DNA of 33,847 bases from Burkholderiaceae bacterium (GTDB lineage Bacteria > Pseudomonadota > Gammaproteobacteria > Burkholderiales > Burkholderiaceae_E): NCBI GenBank assembly GCA_023383035.1, contig JAHDYE010000011.1, positions 1 through 33,847 on the forward strand, read 5' to 3'. The notes beneath the pieces are model-generated. The model was not told the origin of the DNA and ran no database searches. It worked only from the letters and a program-made list of their open reading frames with translations. Positions 24,995 to 33,201 of the stretch are shown piece after piece (position 1 is the stretch's first letter; every line of letters starts with the position of its first letter). The translations under genes were made by a program, and so were the position numbers.

Positions 24995-26611
24995 CTAGTG
25001 CAGCGCGCCCAAGTCGCGTTCGGCGACATCGAGCGCGACGCCCTCGGTCGCGATGCGGATCGCGGGGCCGGTCTGGCCAGGCATGTACGAATCCTCCGTC
25101 CGGAACGGGATTGCCTCGCGCAGCGCGCGGTAGACCGCAGCCGTCCCTTTCCCTAGCGCAAAGCCCCCGAGCTGCGACTCGGTGACGTAGATCGCCCGCG
25201 CCGCGAGCATCAGCTCGATCCCGACGATCTTGGGCAGGTTGTCGATGACCTGGCGGGTCTTTCGACACGCCCAGGTGGCCATGCTGACGTGGTCTTCCTG
25301 GTTGCTCTTGGTCGGAATCGTGTCGACACTGGCGGGAAAGCAGAGGCCCTTGTTTTCGGACGCGATCGCCGCAGCCGAGCAGGAGATCACCGCGTAGCCG
25401 CTGTTCAGGCCCGGGGGATTGCCCGCGAGATTGGGAGGAAGCCCGTAACTCAGCGTGCTGTCGCACAGCGCGAAGAGCCTGCGCTCCGAAATGTTGCCGA
25501 TCTCGGCCAGCGACATCGCGACGATGTCCATCGCGAAGGCAATCGGCTCGCAGTGGAAGTTGCCGCCCGACAGGAACTCGAGCCGGCCGTCCGGGTTCCA
25601 GAAGACGAGCGGATTGTCGGTGGCGGCGTTCAGTTCGTTGGTGATCACGCGTCGTGCGTAGGCCAGGTTGTCGCGACACGACCCGTGCACCTGCGGGAGA
25701 CAGCGGAACGAGTACTGATCCTGGACGCGTGCCGAATACGTGGGGTGCAGCAGGTCGTCGGCGAGGCGCACCTTTCTCGCGGCCTCGGTCGTGCGCTCGC
25801 TGCCGGCGATGAGCCGCCGGATGTTCTCCGCCACGTCGATCTGGCCGGGCTGGCGGCGCGCAACGTGGATGCGCGGATCGAAAGCGGCCTGTTCGCCGCG
25901 GATCGCCTCGAGGCTGAGCGCTGCCGCCACGTCGGCCTGCCTGGCCTGACGCTCGGCGTCGTGAACGTTGAGCGCCGCCATCGCGGCGCACAGGCTGTTG
26001 CCGTTGATGAGCGCCAGACAGTCCTTGGCCTCGAGCGCGAAGCTCACCGGGGAGATCGCGGCTTTCGCCAGTGCCTGCTGCGCAGACATGCGCTCGCCCT
26101 CGAACCAGGCCTCGGCGGCCTCGTGCCCGATCAGCACCGACACCACGTGCGCCAGCGGCGCGAGGTCGCCGCTGGCGCCCACCGAACCCTGCACGGGAAC
26201 CACCGGATGGACACCGCGGTTGAGCATCTCGACCAGCCGGTCGACCACTTCGATCCGCAGGCCCGATACCCCCTGGCAGAACGCGTTGATCCGGATCGCG
26301 AGCATCGCGCGAACGACGTCCTGCGGGGCCGGTTCGCCGATGCCGGCGCAGTGGGAAAGGACGATGTTGAGCTGGAAACGGTCGTTGTCGGCTTGGGCGA
26401 TCGCGAAGTCCTTGAGCTTGCCCACGCCCGTGTTGAAGCCGTAGACCGGCGGCGCACCTTCCTTCAGCCACTCCCTTGCGATGTAGTCGCGTACGCGAAC
26501 GATCTCGGCACGGCAGGCGGCGTCGAGTTCGACTTTTGCGCCGTGCCTCGCGATCTGCACAACGTCCTCGATCGTGAGGCTCGCGCCGTCGAGGTGGATG
26601 ATTCGGCTCAT
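24995..26611 (-). CDS. hutH: Histidine ammonia-lyase (aromatic amino acid lyase, MIO enzyme)
   Basis: GSVGASGDLAPLAH (MIO-forming ASG); NIVLSHCAG selectivity loop with SH, as in His-specific lyases; GLNSGYAVISCSAAAIASENK; SNQEDHVSMA. Confidence 0.9.
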   Translation of the reverse strand: MSRIIHLDGASLTIEDVVQIARHGAKVELDAACRAEIVRVRDYIAREWLKEGAPPVYGFNTGVGKLKDFAIAQADNDRFQLNIVLSHCAGIGEPAPQDVVRAMLAIRINAFCQGVSGLRIEVVDRLVEMLNRGVHPVVPVQGSVGASGDLAPLAHVVSVLIGHEAAEAWFEGERMSAQQALAKAAISPVSFALEAKDCLALINGNSLCAAMAALNVHDAERQARQADVAAALSLEAIRGEQAAFDPRIHVARRQPGQIDVAENIRRLIAGSERTTEAARKVRLADDLLHPTYSARVQDQYSFRCLPQVHGSCRDNLAYARRVITNELNAATDNPLVFWNPDGRLEFLSGGNFHCEPIAFAMDIVAMSLAEIGNISERRLFALCDSTLSYGLPPNLAGNPPGLNSGYAVISCSAAAIASENKGLCFPASVDTIPTKSNQEDHVSMATWACRKTRQVIDNLPKIVGIELMLAARAIYVTESQLGGFALGKGTAAVYRALREAIPFRTEDSYMPGQTGPAIRIATEGVALDVAERDLGALH

Positions 26612-26625
26612 GAGTTCTTCTCTCT

Positions 26626-27798
26626 TCAGGTGGATGGTGCGTGAGTTCGCCGGCCCTCCGCGGCATCTACGCTGCCGTGGAGCCCGGCCAACATTCGAAG
26701 CCGCTGGTCCGACGAACCGAACAGTGCGTCGATCACCGCGAGGCGCTTGAAGTAGCCGCCAACGGGAAGCTCGGCGCTCATTCCCATGCCGCCGTGCAGT
26801 TGAACGGCACCGTGGGCCACACTGCGGCCCGCCCGACCCACCGTGATCTTGGCCATCGACAGCAGCCGCTCGGCCGCCGGAAGGCTCTCGGCGAGCGCCA
26901 TGCAAGCCGCCATGACGATCGAGCGGGCCTGCTCCAGCGCGATCAGCATGTCGACCTGGCGGTGCTGCAGGACCTGGAACTGCCCGATCGGACGTCCGAA
27001 CTGCTTGCGCACCTTCAGGTGATCGAGTGTCAGGTCGTGCAGTGCCTGCATGGCGCCCACTGCCTCCGCGCACAGCGCAGCGACCGCCGCATGCGTGAGC
27101 TCGGCGAGGATTTCGTCTCCCTGGCCAGCCTTGCCGAACCGGTCGGCGTCACCGGCACGGACCGCACGCAGCCGCAGGCGGCTGGCCCGGCCTCCGTCGA
27201 GCCGCTCGAAGTGCCGCGCTTCGAGCCCGGGTGCGTCGCCGTCGACCAGGAAGAAGCCCAGCGCGCCGCCTTCGGCGCCCTCGACGCGCGCGGCGACGAG
27301 GATCTTTCCAGCCGTCTCGGCGTCGAGCACGCAGGGCTTCTCCCCGTGCAGCGTGTAGCCGCTGTGGCAAGGTACCGCCCGCGTGGCGATCGCCGACGGC
27401 ATGCAGCCCGACGGATCCTCGTGCAGGGCCGCGGCGAAGCGCAGATCTCCCCGGGCCAGGCGCGGAAGCAGTTCCTGCCGTTGCGCGTCGGATCCGAAGC
27501 GCAGGATTGCCCGGGCGCCGACCACGGCGCTCGAGAGGAAGGGTTCGAGCGCTCCTGCCCTTCCGAACGCCTCCATCAGGATCATGGTCTCCAGCGGCCC
27601 ACCGGACATGCCGCCGAGTTCCTCGGGCAACTGCAGAGCGAGCCAGCCGAGCTCGGCGATTCCCCTCCAGTCACCCGCCTCGGACGCCTTTCCGCCGGCA
27701 TGCGCCGGGCCACCTCGGGATCTGGCCGCACGCGTGGCGAAGTAGGCCGACGCACTGTCCTGCAGCATCCTTTGCTCTTCGGTCGGAACGAAATCCAT
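26626..27798 (-). CDS. Acyl-CoA dehydrogenase family protein (probably the smaller partner of a two-gene pair)
   Basis: DFVPTEEQRMLQDSASAYF, RKQFGRPIGQFQVLQHRQVDM, VQLHGGMGMSAELPVGGYFKRL. Confidence 0.88.
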   Translation of the reverse strand: MDFVPTEEQRMLQDSASAYFATRAARSRGGPAHAGGKASEAGDWRGIAELGWLALQLPEELGGMSGGPLETMILMEAFGRAGALEPFLSSAVVGARAILRFGSDAQRQELLPRLARGDLRFAAALHEDPSGCMPSAIATRAVPCHSGYTLHGEKPCVLDAETAGKILVAARVEGAEGGALGFFLVDGDAPGLEARHFERLDGGRASRLRLRAVRAGDADRFGKAGQGDEILAELTHAAVAALCAEAVGAMQALHDLTLDHLKVRKQFGRPIGQFQVLQHRQVDMLIALEQARSIVMAACMALAESLPAAERLLSMAKITVGRAGRSVAHGAVQLHGGMGMSAELPVGGYFKRLAVIDALFGSSDQRLRMLAGLHGSVDAAEGRRTHAPST

Positions 27799-27807
27799 GT
27801 CCCCGTC

Positions 27808-29016
27808 CTAAAGGCCTAGCACCTGCCGCGCCAAGATGTTGCGCTGGATCTCGTTCGAGCCGCCCCAGATGCTCACCTTGCGCAGGTTGAAGTAGAGGGG
27901 ACCCACGGCAGCCCCGAACTCGGGTGCGAGCGCGTCGCCGTCGGAACCACGCCCTTCGAGCGTCTCGACATCGAAGGGAATCGCCCGCGTGCCGAAGCAC
28001 CGGAAGGCGAGCTCGGCGATCGCCTGCTCGATCTCGGTGCCGCGGACCTTGAGGATGGAGACGAGGGCGCCCGGGGTGCCGCCCTGCTCGAGCGCGCTCA
28101 GGTAGCGCAGCTCGGTGTATTCGAGCGCCGCGATCTGGGTCTCGAGGTCTGCAAAGCGCAACGCAACGTCGGGCAGGTCCGCCACGCGCCTTCCCGGTCC
28201 CTCTTCCATTCTTGCCGCCAGGCCCTTGACCCTGCGCAGCAGCCGCTTCGAACGCGGCAGCCCGGAGATCACGAAGCGCTCGTGCTCGAGCAGGAACTTG
28301 CCGTACGACCACCCCGCACCCTCGCGCCCGACGAGCTGCTCGGCCGGCACCCGCACGTCGTCGAAGAACACCTCGTTGACCTCACGATCGCCGTCGAAGG
28401 TCCGGATCGGGCGCACGGTGATGCCCGGCGAGCGCATGTCGACGAGCAGGAACGAGATCCCCTGCTGCGGCCGCTCCTCGCGGCTCGTGCGCACGAGCGC
28501 GAACATCCAGTCCGCCCACTGCGCCCAGGTCGTCCAGATCTTCTGGCCGTTGACGACGTAGTGGTCTCCGCGCAGCACGGCTTCGGTCTTGAGCGAGGCG
28601 AGATCGGAGCCCGCACCCGGCTCGGAGTAGCCCTGGCACCACCAGTCCTGGTTGGCCAGGATCCTCGGCAGGAAGCGCCGCTGCTGCGCTGCGTTTCCGT
28701 AGGTGTAGATCACCGGTCCGACCATGTTGACGCCGAACTGCACCAGCGGCGGGCAGGGTTGCGCGCCGTACTCCTGCTGGAAGAGGTAGCGCTGCGCCGG
28801 CGTCCAGCCCGGACCGCCCCATTGCTTCGGCCAGTTGACCGCGTACCATCCGCGCGCCGCGAGAATGTCCTGCCAGCGGACGTAATCGTGCTTCGCGAGG
28901 TATTGGCCAAGCTCGACCTTGCGACGAATGTCGGGCGGGAGGTGATTACCGATGAAATCGCGCACCTCGATGCGGAAGCGCTCCTCCTCGGCCGTGAACC
29001 CCAGTCGCATGTGCAA
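27808..29016 (-). CDS. Acyl-CoA dehydrogenase family protein (probably the larger partner of a two-gene pair)
   Basis: CQGYSEPGAGSDLASLKTEAVLRGDHYVVNGQKIWTTWAQWADW, GGSNEIQRNILARQVLGL. Confidence 0.9.
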   Translation of the reverse strand: MHMRLGFTAEEERFRIEVRDFIGNHLPPDIRRKVELGQYLAKHDYVRWQDILAARGWYAVNWPKQWGGPGWTPAQRYLFQQEYGAQPCPPLVQFGVNMVGPVIYTYGNAAQQRRFLPRILANQDWWCQGYSEPGAGSDLASLKTEAVLRGDHYVVNGQKIWTTWAQWADWMFALVRTSREERPQQGISFLLVDMRSPGITVRPIRTFDGDREVNEVFFDDVRVPAEQLVGREGAGWSYGKFLLEHERFVISGLPRSKRLLRRVKGLAARMEEGPGRRVADLPDVALRFADLETQIAALEYTELRYLSALEQGGTPGALVSILKVRGTEIEQAIAELAFRCFGTRAIPFDVETLEGRGSDGDALAPEFGAAVGPLYFNLRKVSIWGGSNEIQRNILARQVLGL

Positions 29017-29023
29017 TCCCCTC

Positions 29024-30223
29024 TCAGACGACGGCTTTGCCGTGGAGGTCCGCCAGTTCCGCCGCGTCCAGCCCGAGCAGCTCGGCGAGCACCGTGTCCG
29101 TGTGCTCGCCCAGCCCGGGCGCCGCAGCGGCGAAGTTCGATGCTGCCGACGAGAACTTCACCGGCTGCGGCGCCAGCCAGCAGTCGCCGAAGGCGGGATG
29201 CCGCGTCGGGAGCAGCAGATCGCGGTCGCGAACCTGCGTGCTCGAGGCCGCTGCGGCTATACCCTGAATCGGCGCGCAGGGCACGCCCGCTGCCCCGAAC
29301 GCGGCGACGACCTGCGCGAGTTCGACACCGCGACTCCAGCCCTCGATGAGCGCACGCAGCTCGGCATCGTTGCTCGAACGGGCGGAGTCGGTGGCGAAGC
29401 GCGGATCCGTGGCCAGTTGCGGCTGGCCGATGACCTCCGCCAGGGCCCCGAACAGCTTGTCGTTGGCGGCCGCCAGCACGAAGTGGCCGTCACGCGCAGC
29501 GTAGGCGCCGAACGGGGCACTCAGCGGATGGCGGTTTCCGACCCGCTTCGGCTCGACTCCCGCGTACAGGTACCGGGTCAGCGCGGTCGGCAGAATCGCG
29601 AAAAGCGAATCGAACATCGCCACGTCGACGTGCCGGCCGCGGCCGGTGCGCTCCCGCGCGTAGAGTGCCGACAGGATGCCCCAGGCGGCGAACATCCCGG
29701 CGCAAATGTCGCCTACCGACTCACCCACGAGAGTCGGCGGCCCCTCGGGGTCCCCGGTGATGCTCATCAGGCCGCTCAAGGCCTGCGCGACGATGTCGTA
29801 CGCGGGTGTCGTCGCCAGGGGTCCGCGCTGCCCGAAGCCCGAGACGCTGCAGTACACGAGACGCTCGTTATCGGCTGACAACCGCTGGTAGCCGATGCCC
29901 AGCTTGTCCGCGACTCCCGGGCGGAAGTTCTCCACGACGACGTCAGCGCGCGCCGCGAGCTGCCGCGCGATCCGCTGCCCCTCGGGACGACCTAGGTCGA
30001 GGCGAATGCCCTGCTTGTTGCGGTTGATCATCGCGAAGCTGGCGCTCTCGCCATCGATGATCACGCCCATCCGCCTCTGGTCGTCACCCTGCGGCGGCTC
30101 GACCTTGATCACGCGTGCACCGAGGTCGCCCAGCATCGCAGTGCAGTAGGGACCGGCGAGGATTCGCGAGAAATCCAGGACCAGCAGCCCGTCGAGCAGC
30201 GGCGCGCCCGCCGCGGGGCTCAC
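29024..30223 (-). CDS. CaiB/BaiF family (class III) CoA-transferase
   Basis: LLVLDFSRILAGPYCTAMLGDLGARVIKVEPPQGDD, DVVVENFRPGVADKLG, GESVGDICAGMFAAWGI. GTG start overlaps the dctM stop. Confidence 0.92.
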   Translation of the reverse strand: MSPAAGAPLLDGLLVLDFSRILAGPYCTAMLGDLGARVIKVEPPQGDDQRRMGVIIDGESASFAMINRNKQGIRLDLGRPEGQRIARQLAARADVVVENFRPGVADKLGIGYQRLSADNERLVYCSVSGFGQRGPLATTPAYDIVAQALSGLMSITGDPEGPPTLVGESVGDICAGMFAAWGILSALYARERTGRGRHVDVAMFDSLFAILPTALTRYLYAGVEPKRVGNRHPLSAPFGAYAARDGHFVLAAANDKLFGALAEVIGQPQLATDPRFATDSARSSNDAELRALIEGWSRGVELAQVVAAFGAAGVPCAPIQGIAAAASSTQVRDRDLLLPTRHPAFGDCWLAPQPVKFSSAASNFAAAAPGLGEHTDTVLAELLGLDAAELADLHGKAVV

Positions 30224-31536
30224 TTCAGACCCGGCAGCCACAGGCACACCATCGGGACAGACAGCACCAGCAGTACGCGCAGGACGTCCATCGCGCAGAA
30301 GCCGAGAACCCCCCGGTAGGTCTCCTTCATCGGGACGTCCTTGGCGAGCGAATTGATCAGGAACAGATTCAGGCCGAAGGGCGGCGAGATCATGCCGATC
30401 TCCACGCTCATCAGCACGAGGATGCCGAACCACACCAGCGTGGCGTCCTTGGACATTCCCAGATCGAGCGATAGCATCAGCGGGATGAACACCGGCAGCG
30501 TGAGCAGCACCATGGCGAGCGACTCCATGAAGCAGCCGAGAATCATGTAGGCGATCACCACGCACAGCACGACCAGATAGGGCGAAGCGTTGATCTGCGC
30601 CACCATCCGCGCCAGCTCGGTGGGCATCTGCGAGGATGCCAGCGCGGCCGAGAACAGCTCGGCCGACAGCATGATCAGAAACATCATCGCGGTCGTGAGC
30701 CCTGCGCTGCGAACCGACTCGACGAAGCCCTTCATTCGCATTCCGCCCTGCAGCACGGCGAAACCCAGCATCAGGAATGCGCCGACCGCGGCGCCTTCGG
30801 AAGGCGAGAAGAAGCCAGCGTAGATGCCGGTGACGATCAGCGCGAACACTACGACGATCGGCCAGGCCCCGCGGGTGGCCGCGATCCGTTCCGACCAGTC
30901 CGCGCGCGGCACCGACGGGCTCGCGCCGGGGACGAAGCGCGAATAGAGGTTCACCACGAGCATGTACTGCACCGTGGCGATCAAACCGGGGAGCACCGCC
31001 GCTACGAAAAGCGCGCCCACCGACTGCTCGGTGTAGACGGCGTAGATCACCAGGATGATCGACGGGGGAATGAGGATCCCCAGGGTGCCGCCCGCGGCGA
31101 GGGTGCCGGTGGACAGCGCCGGCGAGTACCCCGCGTTGCGCATCTCGGGCAACGCGACCCGTGACATCGTGGCCGCGGTCGCGAGCGACGAGCCGCAGAT
31201 CGCCCCGAACGCTGCGCAGCCTCCGATGGTCGCCACCGCGAGTCCGCCGCGCCAGTGGCCGAACCAGGCCAGCGCCGCCCGGAACAATCGCGAGTTCATG
31301 CCGCCGTGTGTCGCGAACTCACCCATCAGCAGGAACAACGGCAGTACCGCCAGCGTGTTGTTCGCGAACTTCGAGTACGTCATGGTCTTGATCGCGCTGA
31401 GCAGCGGAAGCCACCCGTTGATCGCCGCGTACCCGAGTCCGCCCACGAGCAGCATCGCGCCCGATACGGTCATGCGCAGCCCGATCACGAGCAGGGCACC
31501 GGCGAACATCAGCAATCCGATATCGAATCGGTCCAA
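30220..31536 (-). CDS. TRAP transporter large permease (DctM)
   Basis: AICGSSLATAATMSRVALPEM, GTLAAGGTLGILIPPSIILVIYAV, SPSEGAAVGA, MISPPFGLNLFLI. Confidence 0.93.
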   Translation of the reverse strand: MDRFDIGLLMFAGALLVIGLRMTVSGAMLLVGGLGYAAINGWLPLLSAIKTMTYSKFANNTLAVLPLFLLMGEFATHGGMNSRLFRAALAWFGHWRGGLAVATIGGCAAFGAICGSSLATAATMSRVALPEMRNAGYSPALSTGTLAAGGTLGILIPPSIILVIYAVYTEQSVGALFVAAVLPGLIATVQYMLVVNLYSRFVPGASPSVPRADWSERIAATRGAWPIVVVFALIVTGIYAGFFSPSEGAAVGAFLMLGFAVLQGGMRMKGFVESVRSAGLTTAMMFLIMLSAELFSAALASSQMPTELARMVAQINASPYLVVLCVVIAYMILGCFMESLAMVLLTLPVFIPLMLSLDLGMSKDATLVWFGILVLMSVEIGMISPPFGLNLFLINSLAKDVPMKETYRGVLGFCAMDVLRVLLVLSVPMVCLWLPGLK

Positions 31537-31569
31537 TTGAATCTCCGCGGAAAGCCGTCGCGTCGGGGA

Positions 31570-32133
31570 TCAGCCGAAGGTATGGACGTCGGTCGGAGAG
31601 CCGGCCGAGCCTGTGCGGACGCGCTGGACCGCTTCCCAGGCGACGAACAGGATCACCGCCACCCACAGGATGCAAGCGACGCTGCCCAGCGCGTAGACCG
31701 TCCATTCGGGCAGGTTGAGGAACATACTGCGCTGGTCGCGGGTGTACGCCGAGACTCCGCCGGCGGCCAGACGCCAGGTGATCATCGCGGCCACGATCGC
31801 GAACAGCAGGTTCATGACCGCGTCGAGCGCATGGTTCACCCTGCGCGGCAGCGGACGCGTGAAGAAATCGACCATCACGTTTCCGCCGTGAAGGTGGCAG
31901 TAGGGAAGGAAGCAGAAGACCAGGACTCCGGTGAGCTGGTCGACGATCTCGCTGTCGCCCAGGATCGGCTTGCCGAACTGCGCGCCGATCACCGACATCA
32001 TGATCACCATCATCACCGCGATGAGCGCCGCGCCGCCGACCATCGCGACGCTGCCGCAGATCCGGTCCAGTCGACGACGGCCGGCGGCCGTCGCGTCGGC
32101 CCCACCCCCCGATACCGGAGATACGTCGTTCAC
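31570..32133 (-). CDS. TRAP transporter small permease (DctQ)
   Basis: DSEIVDQLTGVLVFCFLPYCHLHGGNVMVDFFTRPLPRR; transmembrane segments. Confidence 0.88.
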   Translation of the reverse strand: MNDVSPVSGGGADATAAGRRRLDRICGSVAMVGGAALIAVMMVIMMSVIGAQFGKPILGDSEIVDQLTGVLVFCFLPYCHLHGGNVMVDFFTRPLPRRVNHALDAVMNLLFAIVAAMITWRLAAGGVSAYTRDQRSMFLNLPEWTVYALGSVACILWVAVILFVAWEAVQRVRTGSAGSPTDVHTFG

Positions 32134-32152
32134 CTCTGCCCCCCGCGGCCGG

Positions 32153-33187
32153 TCATTTGCGGCCGTATCTGGCGGTCACGTCCAGGAGGTCGTCGAACAT
32201 CTTCTGCCCCGGCAGTCCGCGCTTTTCGGCGTCGGCGATCCACTGCTTGTAGACCGGTGCCATCGCCGCGCGCCACTTCGCGGTCTCCTCGGGCGAAAGC
32301 GAGTAGATCGTGTTCCCGGCATCGCCGATCGCCTTCTTGGCAGGGATCGTCAGCTCGTCGATCTTCTTCGCGACGGAAATCGAGTAGGCAACGCCGATGT
32401 TGTCGTCGATCACCTTCCTGAGGTCGGCCGGCAGCTTGTCGTAGGAGGCCTGGCTCATCAGGGTCATGATCGGGTTCTGGTACAAGGGCGTCTCCATGTG
32501 GAACTTCGTGACCTCCTGCAGCTTGTACGGAGCCATGATCGCCCAGTTGATCGTCATGCCGTCGAGCTGGCCACGCTGCAGCGCCTCGTAGACCTCGGGC
32601 AACGCGACCCCGACCGGGGTTCCGCCGAGGGTCTTGATCGCCTCGCCCACGTAACGTCCCGGAACGCGGATGCGCATGCCGGAGAGATCGGCTGCGGAGC
32701 GGACCGCCTTGGTCCGCGTGTGCAGCACCGCCGCGTCGGTCGTGTGTATGTGGATGATCTTGAGTCCCTTGAGCTCGCTGTTCATCAGCCACTTCTGCGC
32801 CCATTCGAGCACCGCAGGCGTCTGGCCCGCGGAAGTGCCGACGTTGACGAACGGCAGTTCGGTGGCCTGCAGCAGCGGGAAGCGGTTCGGTGTCGCCCCC
32901 GGAATCGTGATCACGATGTCGACCACCCCGTCCTCGACCTGCTGGATCAGGTCGCTCACCTTCCCGCCGAGCTGCATGCTCGGGTAGAACTCGAGCTTCA
33001 GCCTGCCGTTGGAGTCCTTCGCGATCTTCTCGATCAGCGGAAGCATGTGGTGCACGGCTTCCGGAGCCTGCGGGCCGGAGAATGAGTGCACCTTCAGGAT
33101 GACGGGTTGCTGCGCCATGGCGCCGGCAGAAGCCGCCATGGCGAACGTGGCGGCCAGCGCCCATTTACCGAGGGTCTTCCAGTTCAT
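32153..33187 (-). CDS. TRAP transporter substrate-binding protein (DctP)
   Basis: Signal peptide WALAATFAMAASAGAMAQ; LKVHSFSGPQAPEAVHHMLPLIEKIAKDSNGRLKLEFYPSMQLGG; LSGMRIRVPG. Confidence 0.92.
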   Translation of the reverse strand: MNWKTLGKWALAATFAMAASAGAMAQQPVILKVHSFSGPQAPEAVHHMLPLIEKIAKDSNGRLKLEFYPSMQLGGKVSDLIQQVEDGVVDIVITIPGATPNRFPLLQATELPFVNVGTSAGQTPAVLEWAQKWLMNSELKGLKIIHIHTTDAAVLHTRTKAVRSAADLSGMRIRVPGRYVGEAIKTLGGTPVGVALPEVYEALQRGQLDGMTINWAIMAPYKLQEVTKFHMETPLYQNPIMTLMSQASYDKLPADLRKVIDDNIGVAYSISVAKKIDELTIPAKKAIGDAGNTIYSLSPEETAKWRAAMAPVYKQWIADAEKRGLPGQKMFDDLLDVTARYGRK

Positions 33188-33201
33188 GATGGTTGTCTCG
33201 C

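Noticed and set aside
22456-25185. 909-aa plus-strand ORF
   Set aside because: Antisense to the aminotransferase and FAD dehydrogenase; no recognisable domain.
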